Source: Colwellia sp. (lineage in GTDB: Bacteria; Pseudomonadota; Gammaproteobacteria; Enterobacterales; Alteromonadaceae). Taken from it: 64,000 bases of DNA. How positions within the stretch are numbered: the first letter of the stretch is position 1; every line of letters starts with the position of its first letter. The position numbers were made by a program, and so were the translations under genes. Below are positions 53,095 to 62,479 of this stretch, piece after piece. Where the stretch lies: assembly GCA_013215295.1 (NCBI GenBank), contig JABSOZ010000008.1, forward strand, positions 1 through 64,000. The letters are read 5' to 3'. The notes beneath the pieces were generated by a model. It had not been told where the DNA came from and searched no databases. It was given only the letters and a program-made list of their open reading frames with translations.

Positions 53095-53733
53095 ATGGAA
53101 CAGTTGCTAGAAGTCTCTTCACAATTCCCCACAGTAATATATTCGGCACTCTTGGGTATCGTTGTAGTTTATTGGTTGGTTGGCATGTTAGGTCTTGTCG
53201 ATTTGGGTTTAGCTGGAGATGCAGATCTCGATGTAGATATAGACAGCGATATTGATATTTCTGTCGGAGGCCTTACAGGGTTAATGCTCACCTTTGGTTT
53301 AACAGGTGTACCCTTCACTTTAGTCGTTAGCATTATTATTCTTATTTGCTGGTTAATCAGCTTTTACCTGCAATTCTATATTTTATCTTGGCTGCCTGAC
53401 GGTTGGTTATATTATTTGATGGGCTCTGTTAGTAGCTTTATCGTTTTTTTAATATCGTTGCCAATAACTGCCATTGTTATTCGTCCTTTGAAAGGACTAT
53501 TCAAGAGTGTAGAAGCCACCGAAAGTCATCACTTAGTTGGTAACAGTGCAACTATCGCCACAGGTACTGTCAGTGAAACCTTTGGTCAGGCTCGTTTGTT
53601 TAATAACGGGGCTGAAATTCTACTTGATGTTCGATGCGACCCAGAACACACCTTAAAAAACGGCGACGAAGTTTTACTTATAGAGTATTTAACAGAAAAA
53701 CATGCCTATATCGTCGCCCCGTATTCACAATAA
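53095..53733 (+). CDS. yqiJ: YqiJ-like OB-fold inner-membrane protein
   Basis: A 212-residue membrane protein with three to four transmembrane helices (VIYSALLGIVVVYWLVGMLG; VPFTLVVSIIILICWLISFY; YYLMGSVSSFIVFLISLPI), an acidic loop full of Asp (DADLDVDIDSDIDISV) and a C-terminal soluble NfeD-like OB fold (VGNSATIATGTVSETFGQAR, GDEVLLIEY). NfeD/YqiJ proteins occur next to flotillins and act with them in membrane microdomains. ATG 53095 has AGGATAA upstream. The flotillin gene follows after 72 bases. Gene order yqiJ-yqiK is the same as in E. coli. Confidence 0.87.
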   Translation: MEQLLEVSSQFPTVIYSALLGIVVVYWLVGMLGLVDLGLAGDADLDVDIDSDIDISVGGLTGLMLTFGLTGVPFTLVVSIIILICWLISFYLQFYILSWLPDGWLYYLMGSVSSFIVFLISLPITAIVIRPLKGLFKSVEATESHHLVGNSATIATGTVSETFGQARLFNNGAEILLDVRCDPEHTLKNGDEVLLIEYLTEKHAYIVAPYSQ

Positions 53734-53805
53734 ATAATCATAAAATCAAAATATATTTGGTCACTTAGTTAGTGGTCATTGTTTTTAAATAAGAGGAAAA
53801 AAAAC

Positions 53806-55788
53806 ATGGTAATGGAACCACTTTATCTAGCGATTGGAATCGGCGTACTTTTTGTCTTTTCACTTTTAATCATGGTTGCTAAGTTTTACCACAAAGTAGA
53901 ACAGGGCCAAGCATTGATCATCAACAAACTAGGTGCAGAACCTGAAATAAGTACCACGGGCGGTATGGTTATTCCGGTGATCCATAAAAAAGAAATTATG
54001 GATATTTCAACTAAGCGCATGATGCTTGAACGAAAAGGACGCTCCGGGCTTATTTGTCAGGATAATATTCGTGCTGACATCATTATTACCTTCTATATAC
54101 GTGTAAATGAAACGAAAGAAGACATTTTACGTGTCGCTAAACAAGTCGGTTGTGACCGTTCTTCGTACCCCGAAACTTTACAAGAACTTTTTGAAGCTAA
54201 ATTCTCAGAGGCGCTTAAAACAGTCGGTAAGCAATTAAACTTTACTGAGCTATTTACGCAACGTGATATCTTCAGAGATAAAATAAAAGAAGTTATCGGC
54301 CAGGATTTATCGGGCTATGTATTAGAAGATGTCGCCATTGATTTCCTTGAGCAAACTTCAATCCATGATTTAGACCCAAATAACATTATGGATGCTGAAG
54401 GGATCAGACGCATTACCGAGTTAACGTCTCAGCAGAGTGTTGAAACCAATGATTTAAAACGCCAAGAAGAAATTCGCATAAAGCGACAAGATATCGATGC
54501 TAAAGAAAAAGGTTTAGAACTTGATCGCCAATTAGCAGATGCGCAAGCGAAACAAACACGAGAAATTTCTACCGTGCAAGCACGTGAAGAAGCCGAAACT
54601 GCAAAGGTTGTTGAAGAAGAGCGTTGTAAATCTGAACAGGCAAGAATAGAAACAGAGCAGATCGTCGCCGTTGCCGAAGAAAACAAACAACGTGAAGCCG
54701 ATATTGCCGAGCAAAATCGCTTTAGAGCGGTTGCCATTGAAGAAGAAAAAGTAAAGCGCGCGCGCCAAATTGAAGCTATTGATCGTGAAAAAGAAGTTGA
54801 AATACTGCAGATAAATAAAGAGAAAGCGCTGGAAATCGAACGTAAGAATATTGCCGAAGTACAACGTGAACGTATCATGGTGGAAAAAGGTGTTGCCGAA
54901 GAAGAAGAGCGCATCAAAGATTTACGTGTTGTTTCTGAAGCTAACCGTCAAAAAGATGAAATAGTCATTAAAGCAAAGGCAGAAGCTGAACAAGCGCTTG
55001 TTAAAGATATTGAATCAGCGAAAGCGGAAGAGCAAGCTGCTGAACATATCGCAAGAAAAATGCAGACAATCGCCGAAGCGGAATTAAAGACGGCGAGCAA
55101 ACAAGCAGAGTCGAAGAAAATTTTAGCAGAAGGTAATCAAGCTGAAGCCGCATCTCAAGGACTTGCTGAGGCTCAAATCACCCTAGCCCAAGCCGATGCA
55201 CACGAAAGACAAGGCGAGGCAGAAGCTAAAACGCTTGAACTGAAACTTACCGCTGAAGCCAAAGGTATTCAAGAAAAAGCAATGGCTGAAGCTGCAGGAT
55301 TACGCGAAAAGCAAGATGTGCTTAATGCAATGACAGAGCAAGCAAAAGAGTTTGAAATTTTCGGTTTACGCTTAAATCAAGAACGTGAATTAACCTTAGC
55401 GAAATTAGACAACAGTGTTGATTTAGCCGAGAAGCAAGCGGGTGTATTAGCAACCGCATTAAGCAAAGCCAATATTAATATTATGGGCGGAGACGGAGAG
55501 TTCTTACGTCAATTCATGAGTGCTATTACGGTAGGTAAGTCTATAGATGGCTTAGTTAATGAAAGTGAAACGGTGAAAACCTTATTTAAAGACCACTTAA
55601 ATGGCGATCGTAATATTATGGACGATTTAGGTGGTGTGCTAGCGGGCGCTAATCAAACAAGCGAAACCATGAAAAATTTCAACATGTCTAAATTACTATC
55701 AACACTAAATAATGCTGATGACACACAAAAAGGTGTCTTGGCTAGCTTGTTAAACTTAGGCAGCGAAAAAACTTCAGGCACGAAATAG
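53806..55788 (+). CDS. yqiK: Flotillin / SPFH-domain protein (YqiK-like)
   Basis: A 660-residue flotillin. Order: an N-terminal membrane hairpin or anchor (~6-28, YLAIGIGVLFVFSLLIMVA); SPFH/band 7 domain (~30-200; VEQGQALIINKLGAEPE, ISTKRMMLERKGRSGLICQD); then ~300 residues of Glu/Ala/Lys-rich coiled coil (~205-510) and a flotillin C-terminal region. It should form large oligomers on the inner face of the membrane. The frame opens at 53779; AAGAGG 9 bases before ATG 53806 fixes the start. It sits between its YqiJ-like partner and a giant AAA+ ATPase. Longer than E. coli YqiK (553 residues). Confidence 0.92.
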   Translation: MVMEPLYLAIGIGVLFVFSLLIMVAKFYHKVEQGQALIINKLGAEPEISTTGGMVIPVIHKKEIMDISTKRMMLERKGRSGLICQDNIRADIIITFYIRVNETKEDILRVAKQVGCDRSSYPETLQELFEAKFSEALKTVGKQLNFTELFTQRDIFRDKIKEVIGQDLSGYVLEDVAIDFLEQTSIHDLDPNNIMDAEGIRRITELTSQQSVETNDLKRQEEIRIKRQDIDAKEKGLELDRQLADAQAKQTREISTVQAREEAETAKVVEEERCKSEQARIETEQIVAVAEENKQREADIAEQNRFRAVAIEEEKVKRARQIEAIDREKEVEILQINKEKALEIERKNIAEVQRERIMVEKGVAEEEERIKDLRVVSEANRQKDEIVIKAKAEAEQALVKDIESAKAEEQAAEHIARKMQTIAEAELKTASKQAESKKILAEGNQAEAASQGLAEAQITLAQADAHERQGEAEAKTLELKLTAEAKGIQEKAMAEAAGLREKQDVLNAMTEQAKEFEIFGLRLNQERELTLAKLDNSVDLAEKQAGVLATALSKANINIMGGDGEFLRQFMSAITVGKSIDGLVNESETVKTLFKDHLNGDRNIMDDLGGVLAGANQTSETMKNFNMSKLLSTLNNADDTQKGVLASLLNLGSEKTSGTK

Positions 55789-55826
55789 TTTAAATACAGT
55801 TAATTCATCAAGTATATATCAGGCAA

Positions 55827-55857
55827 TGTGCAATTATCGCTTAAAGATAATTGCACA
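55827..55857 (+). promoter_or_regulatory. Intercistronic hairpin between flotillin and ATPase genes
   Basis: TGTGCAATTATC (55827-55838) pairs perfectly with GATAATTGCACA (55846-55857), loop of 7. No T-run follows, and the next start codon is 20 bases away. It is more likely an mRNA-stability, processing or attenuation element than a full terminator. Confidence 0.5.
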
Positions 55858-55876
55858 ATAGCTCATGGAGTCTTAC

Positions 55877-58800
55877 ATGACAGATAAGGAAAGCGTCACT
55901 AATCAGGCTGTTGCCGAAGGTGGTTCATATGAACTCATTCAACGCAGATTATCAGCCTTAGGTAGTGAACTTAATGCACAAATAAAGCAGCTAAACGACG
56001 AAAGAATTGTCACGTTTGGCTCCACCGATATGAAAGTTGATGCTCGCGTGCGAGTAAGAACGGAGCATAATTGTGTTGCGAGAGATATTGCCGCCATTGG
56101 AGATACATTACTGTTTGGCTATAACGTCTTTTTAGGCTTAAAGCGAAATATTACCGTTTCAGATGTTTTTAGCTTACACCAAGTCAAAGGTGACGGCGAT
56201 GACATAGAAATTGTTGATGTGCCAATGCAAGGCAGCTTTCTTGAAGCCCCTGAATTTGTCCGAGATTTTGATGAGTTATATACCTATTACAAAAAAACCT
56301 TTTTAGCCCATGTTTATCGACAAGGTAGCAAAGTATTTGCCGTATTTCGCATTGGCGAACGCCTTGATGATATTAGAGTGTTCCGGTGGGGCATAGACGC
56401 TGACCAACAAGTTAGCTACATCGATAATCGTGGTGAAAGGGATATAAAACAGCCTGAAAATTTCGATTTTGAATGGCATAAAGTATCACGAGAGCAACAA
56501 GAACATGGTAAGCACCCACACTTCAATTTATATGACACTCTGTTTGTTGAAGCAATAGGTGGCTCGATTACCTTAAAAGTAGAAAACAATACTGAAGCAG
56601 GCCAAGGCATATATTCAGAGCCAGTTGATGACGAGCATCAGTCTATAGATGATGCAGAAATTCATTACGCTAGAGTTGGCGAACTGATTTTACTAAAAAT
56701 AAAACCGTATCGTGAAACTGAAACTCGTCATTTAATTTTTAACAGCAAAACCCAGAAAGTAATTAGGCAAGATGCCATTGCCCATGCTTGTATTCAATTG
56801 CCAGAAGATCACGGCATTATCTTCCCTGGTGGTTATTACTTACAAAGTGGCGAACACAAAAGTTTTGAAGATAATGCGGAAGATTTACAGTTACACCGTG
56901 TGGTAAAATCGCCTAATGGTGAAGATTTTCTTTATATCTTTTATGAACCAAACGAAGGGCAATACGCTTTGTTTGGCTATAACTTGATCACCAGAACACT
57001 ACAAAATCCAATTTATGGCCATGGTCAAAGTTTATATAACAACGGCAGAGCGGTGGTGTTTAATGCTGAAACTGAGCCGTCTCGTGTTCATGCTATGCAA
57101 ATATGGCAAACACCTTTTTGCAGTGAAGAGTTTGCGAGTAATCAACCAACCGATAATAGCTTCTTTGGTAAAATAGGAAATCCTGAACTTGTTCGTGGTA
57201 TTTCTGATTTATACAGCGTAGCAAAACTGATCTCAGTTAAAAAACCGAGTGCACAGCACTTTAATGACTTAGTGAAAGAGTCTAGGCAGATTTTTGATAA
57301 ATATCATTGGCTTAATGATAAAGATTTAACCTTGCTGTATGATCTGATAAAACAAGTAGCAACAACGTCAGAGCTGGTTTTAGATGAATTCGAAAAAGTT
57401 ACCAGTATCAAAGAAAATTCAGATCTTGTTTTATTGCAAGCGCAAGAAAAACTAGCCGCATTAGCTTCGCAAGTAACAGTTTCTGGCTTTGATAATGCTA
57501 AAAAATTCGTTGATAGTTTAGCTGACTTAGCCCAATTTAAAGGGCAGTTAATTTCTCACAAAGACTTGCGCTATATCGATGTTGACGCAATTACCGCGAT
57601 GGAAAGTAATTTAGATACGTTAACAAAAGAGCTTAGCCAAGCAACCGCGGACTTCCTTCAACAAGACGATGCACTAACGCCTTATCAAAAGACCATTGAA
57701 GAACTAGAAAACGCGATAGAAAAAAGTGAATCTGTTACCTCATTAAAACCTGTTCGGGCAGCAATTGCAGAACTCGTGCAAGGGTTAGAGTTACTTAATC
57801 GCACTATGCTTTCATTAGAAATTGAAGACAGCCGTCAAAGAACGCGTATTTTAGAAGATATTTCAGCTGTTTTTAGTCAAATAAATCGCGTTAAAGCAAC
57901 TGCAGATCTAGCGGCTAAAAATGTCGGCAGTGAAGAAGCGAGTGCTGAATTTGGTGCTCGATTTAAACTATTAAGCCAAAGTGTCACCAGTGCTTTAAAT
58001 GCCAGTGACACGCCTCAAGCTTGTGATCAGCAACTCTCTCAAATACTGATTCAGCTTGAAGACTTAGAAAGCCAGTTTAGTGATTATGATGATTTTTATA
58101 ATGAAATTATCACTAAGCGAGATGAAATATACGACAATTTTGAACAACATAAACAGCAGCTTATGGATGCACAGCAACGTCGTTGTCTTAATTTGATGAC
58201 CGCGGCCGAGCGTATTATTTCAGGTGTTATCAGACGCAGCCAATCATTCAATCAACAAGACAAATTAAACAGCTATTTTGCTGGCGATCCTATGGTGTCT
58301 AAACTTAGAAAGTTAATTGAACAGCTTCGAGAGCTTGACGACAATGTAAGAGCTGATGATATTGATGCTCAGCTGAAAAATGCTAAAGAGCAAGGAATAA
58401 GAGCACTCAGAGACAAAACGGATATTTATTCTGCAGACGGTAGTTTAGTGAAAATAGGCGATCACCAATTTTCGGTGAATCGACAAAAATTAGAGTTAAC
58501 TTTATTACCTCGTGATGGCTCTATGGTTTTGCATATCAGTGGCAGTGAATACTTTGAAACGCTAGCAGCTGATATGTTTGCCGGTACTGAATACCTTTGG
58601 CAGCAAGAGCTCATTTCTGAATCCGAAAAGGTTTATCGAGGAGAGTATTTAGCAGCAAGTCTGTTATTTGCAGCTGAATTATCAGGAAAATCTGAACTAG
58701 ATAGTTTAAAAGCAGCGGTAAAAAATAATGAAATAGGTGATGTGGTGAGAAAAGCTGCCGAGCCTCGTTATCAAGAAGGTTATGACAAAGGCGTACACGA

Positions 58801-61096
58801 TGCTGATGCTGCTTTAATTTTAACGCAATTACTTGCCTTAAGAGAATCTATTGGTTTGCTTGCTTATCCCGTAGCAGAACGAAGACTCGCGGTACTATTT
58901 TTCTCTGAAGGATTAGCAAGTAATGGCCGAGAAGACTTAGTACATCGCAGTAATAACCTGCACATCATGGAAGAAACCTTTGGTGATAATCAATTACGTC
59001 AGCAACTTATCAAAGAACTCGCCACGTTATTAGATACCTATCTAGAAAGTCAGCCTTGGCTGAAATGTGACACGTTATTGTCAGCAACCTACCTCCTGCA
59101 AGAGTTAGCTCAAGCTGAGCAAAAGTTTGTTATTAAAGAAAGTAGTGCTGAATTAGCAAACCAACTGAAGAGCCAGTTAAAGCATAAGAGCTTAGAAAAA
59201 CAAATCAAAGGCGCATTATCGGGTTGTGCAACGCTAGAGCAAAAATATCAACTTCACTGGGCGTGGTTGCAATCTTTCTCTGTGCATCAGGAAATGAATA
59301 TTCATCAAGACGTTTTGGCAGAAGCAGCCATTTTGATGCTGATGGCAGAGCAGTGTGAGTTCTATACTTCTCTTGCTGATACCGAATGTGTTGTTGATGG
59401 TCTACTGGGACAGCATGGACAAATTACCGATAGAAAAATTAATATAAATTATCAAGAATTTATTACTCGACTTCGTCAATTTAGCCATGAGCATGTGCCG
59501 GCATTTAAAGCCTTTCACGCCAAAAAGCAAAGTGTATTAGCCGTGCAACGTAAGCGACTACGTTTGGCAGAGTTCAAGCCAAGTGCCTTGGCTTCTTTTG
59601 TTCGTAATAAATTAATCAATGATGTTTATTTCCCAATTATTGGTACTAACCTAGCGAAACAAATTGGCGCAGCGGGTAATAATAAACGCTCAGATTTAAT
59701 GGGTTTATTACTGCTAATATCGCCACCAGGATATGGTAAAACAACACTTATTGAATATGTTGCCAGCAAGCTAGGCATGACCTTTGTTAAAATAAATTGT
59801 CCGTCTATCGGTCATGACCAATTATCGCTAGATCCGGCGCAAGCAAATAACTCAACCGCAAAAAATGAAGTTGAAAAAATTAACCTAGCCTTTGAAATGG
59901 GCAATAATGTCATGTTGTATCTTGATGATATTCAGCATACGAACCCTGAATTTTTACAAAAATTTATCTCGTTATGTGATGGTTCAAGAAAGGTTGATGG
60001 TGTGTGGAATGGGATGAGTAAAACTTATGATATGCGCGGTAAAAAGTTTGCAGTCGTTATGGCAGGTAACCCTTATACCGAGTCAGGTGAGGCATTTAGC
60101 ATTCCTGATATGTTAGCTAACCGCGCTGATATTTATAACTTAGGCGATACCCTAAGTGGCCGTGAACATGAATTCTCTTTAAGTTTTATTGAAAACAGTT
60201 TAACCAGTAATCGTTACATCGCACCACTTGCGACACGAGACATGGATGATTTATATAATCTAGTCAGAATTGCTGATGGTGAACAAGTGGCGACTACGGA
60301 ATTAAAACATAGTTACTCTCAAGCTGAAGTGAATGAAATAGTTGCTGTTATTCAACGTATTCGTAAGATCCAAGAAACTGTTTTAAAAGCCAATGAGCAG
60401 TACATAGCTTCTGCTGCGCAAGACGATAAATATCGTACTGAACCTCCGTTCAAGTTGCAGGGAAGTTACCGCAATATGAATAAAATGGCGGAAAAAGTTG
60501 TGCCGGTAATGACCGAAGAAGAAGTTGAGCAACTCATCGTTGATCATTATCGTGGCGAAGCTCAAACGTTGACCATAGGCGCTGAAGAAAACTTACTCAA
60601 ACTCGGTGAGCTGCGTGGAACTCAAACGGATGAACAAACCCTTCGCTGGAAGCAAATCAAAGCAGATTTTGTACGTCACCAAAGCCTCGGCGATAGTGAC
60701 AACCCTATCGCTGCGGTTGCTAGCCAAATATCATTATTACAAAAAGGGCTAAATCAAATAGGTGAGGCATTGTTGCAACCTCAATCGACAGGTTTAGACA
60801 CCTTAAATGAAACACTTGCCAGTCTTAAACTACAAGTAAATGTTGAAAAGCCAGATAACTCGGAGTTAGAAAAAACACTGTCGTTATTTAGCCAAAGTAT
60901 GGAGTCTTTTCTAACGCCACTGGTTACCGCACTGCAAAGTAATAAGAACGTCGATATTGAAATGATTGATACGTTAAAAACTTTAAACCTGACCACTGAA
61001 AAGTCAGTAAAAAGTTCAGAGACCCATATTCAAAAAATCAGTAGAGAATTGGCATCAGGCAAGAAAAACAGTATTGACGAGGTGCTTGTTGACTAG
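55877..61096 (+). CDS. Giant AAA+ ATPase linked to flotillin (annotated elsewhere as DNA repair ATPase)
   Basis: A 1739-residue cytoplasmic protein. The N-terminal ~420 residues are beta-rich (ERLDDIRVFRWGIDADQQVS; LHRVVKSPNGEDFLYIFYEP), possibly a propeller. Residues ~440-800 are long alpha-helical coiled coil. Near ~1282 a AAA+ module begins: Walker A SPPGYGKTTL (K1288), Walker B NVMLYLDDIQHT, a sensor-1-like VVMAGNPYTESG and NRADIYNLGDT, resembling MoxR-type ATPases. Then a helical C-terminal part. Databases often call such proteins DNA repair ATPase; I see no nuclease or DNA-binding motif to back that. The frame opens at 55865; GGAG 6 bases before ATG 55877 fixes the start. Likely works with the two upstream membrane proteins. 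Confidence 0.8.
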   Translation: MTDKESVTNQAVAEGGSYELIQRRLSALGSELNAQIKQLNDERIVTFGSTDMKVDARVRVRTEHNCVARDIAAIGDTLLFGYNVFLGLKRNITVSDVFSLHQVKGDGDDIEIVDVPMQGSFLEAPEFVRDFDELYTYYKKTFLAHVYRQGSKVFAVFRIGERLDDIRVFRWGIDADQQVSYIDNRGERDIKQPENFDFEWHKVSREQQEHGKHPHFNLYDTLFVEAIGGSITLKVENNTEAGQGIYSEPVDDEHQSIDDAEIHYARVGELILLKIKPYRETETRHLIFNSKTQKVIRQDAIAHACIQLPEDHGIIFPGGYYLQSGEHKSFEDNAEDLQLHRVVKSPNGEDFLYIFYEPNEGQYALFGYNLITRTLQNPIYGHGQSLYNNGRAVVFNAETEPSRVHAMQIWQTPFCSEEFASNQPTDNSFFGKIGNPELVRGISDLYSVAKLISVKKPSAQHFNDLVKESRQIFDKYHWLNDKDLTLLYDLIKQVATTSELVLDEFEKVTSIKENSDLVLLQAQEKLAALASQVTVSGFDNAKKFVDSLADLAQFKGQLISHKDLRYIDVDAITAMESNLDTLTKELSQATADFLQQDDALTPYQKTIEELENAIEKSESVTSLKPVRAAIAELVQGLELLNRTMLSLEIEDSRQRTRILEDISAVFSQINRVKATADLAAKNVGSEEASAEFGARFKLLSQSVTSALNASDTPQACDQQLSQILIQLEDLESQFSDYDDFYNEIITKRDEIYDNFEQHKQQLMDAQQRRCLNLMTAAERIISGVIRRSQSFNQQDKLNSYFAGDPMVSKLRKLIEQLRELDDNVRADDIDAQLKNAKEQGIRALRDKTDIYSADGSLVKIGDHQFSVNRQKLELTLLPRDGSMVLHISGSEYFETLAADMFAGTEYLWQQELISESEKVYRGEYLAASLLFAAELSGKSELDSLKAAVKNNEIGDVVRKAAEPRYQEGYDKGVHDADAALILTQLLALRESIGLLAYPVAERRLAVLFFSEGLASNGREDLVHRSNNLHIMEETFGDNQLRQQLIKELATLLDTYLESQPWLKCDTLLSATYLLQELAQAEQKFVIKESSAELANQLKSQLKHKSLEKQIKGALSGCATLEQKYQLHWAWLQSFSVHQEMNIHQDVLAEAAILMLMAEQCEFYTSLADTECVVDGLLGQHGQITDRKININYQEFITRLRQFSHEHVPAFKAFHAKKQSVLAVQRKRLRLAEFKPSALASFVRNKLINDVYFPIIGTNLAKQIGAAGNNKRSDLMGLLLLISPPGYGKTTLIEYVASKLGMTFVKINCPSIGHDQLSLDPAQANNSTAKNEVEKINLAFEMGNNVMLYLDDIQHTNPEFLQKFISLCDGSRKVDGVWNGMSKTYDMRGKKFAVVMAGNPYTESGEAFSIPDMLANRADIYNLGDTLSGREHEFSLSFIENSLTSNRYIAPLATRDMDDLYNLVRIADGEQVATTELKHSYSQAEVNEIVAVIQRIRKIQETVLKANEQYIASAAQDDKYRTEPPFKLQGSYRNMNKMAEKVVPVMTEEEVEQLIVDHYRGEAQTLTIGAEENLLKLGELRGTQTDEQTLRWKQIKADFVRHQSLGDSDNPIAAVASQISLLQKGLNQIGEALLQPQSTGLDTLNETLASLKLQVNVEKPDNSELEKTLSLFSQSMESFLTPLVTALQSNKNVDIEMIDTLKTLNLTTEKSVKSSETHIQKISRELASGKKNSIDEVLVD

Positions 61097-61146
61097 CATT
61101 AGGTAACATTGACGATGTTCAATTTGGAAACTATTGTCAGTAACAA

Positions 61147-61186
61147 AAAATAGCCATGGTTAGAATTAACTATGGCTATTTCTTTC
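61147..61186. terminator. Terminator after the ATPase gene
   Basis: AAATAGCCAT pairs with ATGGCTATTT, extended by an inner GTTA/TAAC pair, and is followed by CTTTC on the plus strand; on the minus strand the stem is followed by TTTGTTAC. It separates two convergent units. Confidence 0.8.
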
Positions 61187-61211
61187 GACGTAATTAAATA
61201 AGCTTAAGAAA

Positions 61212-62015
61212 TTATAGTAACTGTTCAACCTCACCTTCCTTATTAAGCACAACAGCCTTACTCAATAATTCATTATTTTGTAAGTACTTTCCGATAGTGG
61301 TAAAAGTAGTTGTGTACACTTTGCCTGAATGATCTTTCGTTGATACATCATCGACAAACCAATTTCCTAACAATAGCTTAAAAGGATTAGCCTTTATTTT
61401 TTGCGGTTTAAAATGCTGCGCTGCATTATTTTTAAGCTGGGCCATATCGGTTGTTTGGTAAACGCCAGCATTTAAAATATTGAGGGTATGTTCAGTACAA
61501 TTTTGAAACATGTTATTAAACGGGTTAGCAATCACCGAATAATTCTCGTTATGTAGCTGCTGGTCTTTACCGCTAGCGATCACATTGACTATGCGCTGCT
61601 GTAATGCTGGCGTTGGAATAATAATACCAGCCTTTAAGCTGCTCACTCCCCAAAAGAAATCGACAGGGTAATCAATCACTAATTCACTTTTGTCTGCTTG
61701 CCCCTCTTTTTGATAAAGGTTATGAATCGCATAACCTTTAACAATTTCACCGGTATCAAGGGTGATTGATGAATAGACAGCAATCGCTGTATGAGTAAAG
61801 TTTATTCCTTCAGGTAAGTCTTTTTCTGGCCTGCCAACCCGACCAATGATAAAAGCTCGTGCGCCTTCTTTGGCGGCAAATAATTCAACGGATTTAGCGA
61901 ATTTATCAACTTCTTTAGCTGAAAATTGTAACTCGGTGTTTTGAGCACTCCCGGCAAATGTAGGTAACGAAACAGTCAGCACTACAGCAAATAATAAACT
62001 TAAGAGCTTATTCAT
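61212..62015 (-). CDS. DUF2145 periplasmic protein
   Basis: A 267-residue exported protein with a signal peptide (cut after LPTFA). Family DUF2145 is recognised from FTHTAIAVYSSI (conserved His), GYAIHNLYQKEGQADKSELV, DYPVDFFWGVSSLKAGIIIP and NMFQNCTEHTLNIL with its conserved Cys. The His and Cys placement is reminiscent of papain-like/NlpC folds, so peptidase or amidase activity is possible but unproven. The ATG overlaps the stop of the upstream small gene by one base, so the two are co-translated. Confidence 0.85.
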   Translation of the reverse strand: MNKLLSLLFAVVLTVSLPTFAGSAQNTELQFSAKEVDKFAKSVELFAAKEGARAFIIGRVGRPEKDLPEGINFTHTAIAVYSSITLDTGEIVKGYAIHNLYQKEGQADKSELVIDYPVDFFWGVSSLKAGIIIPTPALQQRIVNVIASGKDQQLHNENYSVIANPFNNMFQNCTEHTLNILNAGVYQTTDMAQLKNNAAQHFKPQKIKANPFKLLLGNWFVDDVSTKDHSGKVYTTTFTTIGKYLQNNELLSKAVVLNKEGEVEQLL

Positions 62016-62350
62016 TATAATTTCTCCTGCTGGTTTATTTTCATGATTTGAGCAGGTGAAGGGGCTGTAGTAATTGTTTTTTCTGTAATTTCTAATGGTG
62101 TGGTTGAAAGTGCATTTTCCATTAATTCATTACCTGCTTTTAGTGAAACGCTGCCAATAGCGCCAATAATAATTAATGGCGTAGCAATCACTGCGCTACC
62201 TAATTTTGCACTGGCAACACTGCCGTGAGAGGCGGCTAAAGCTGAATGCTTACTTGCTGCACTGGCATTTTGTGACGCTCCGCTGTCGGCAAAAGATTGT
62301 AAACTTGTTGTTGTTAATAGAATTAATAAAACCTTGTTTAATGTTTTCAT
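62015..62350 (-). CDS. Small exported Ala/Ser-rich protein
   Basis: A 111-residue protein with a signal peptide (cut after LQSFA), a Ser/Ala/His-rich segment (SQNASAASKHSALAASHGS), a hydrophobic glycine-rich stretch (AVIATPLIIIGAIGSVSL) that may span or insert in a membrane, and a polar tail. It is translationally coupled to the DUF2145 gene. The Ala-rich and hydrophobic middle could be a membrane-inserting peptide; this is inference. No family recognised. Confidence 0.65.
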   Translation of the reverse strand: MKTLNKVLLILLTTTSLQSFADSGASQNASAASKHSALAASHGSVASAKLGSAVIATPLIIIGAIGSVSLKAGNELMENALSTTPLEITEKTITTAPSPAQIMKINQQEKL

Positions 62351-62479
62351 TTTGCTTCCTTATTTTTAATAAAAGTATGTGTGTTAAAAACAAGACTGAT
62401 TATGACGATGGAATTGAATAAATAAACCAATTCGAGTAATGTATTAATAGAATGAACTTTTAGTATAGGAAAGTAATAC

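Noticed and set aside
54429-54917. Long minus-strand open frame inside the flotillin gene
   Set aside because: It is the antisense of the Glu/Ala/Lys-rich coiled coil, giving a Ser/Phe/Arg-rich nonsense protein; such mirror frames are expected.
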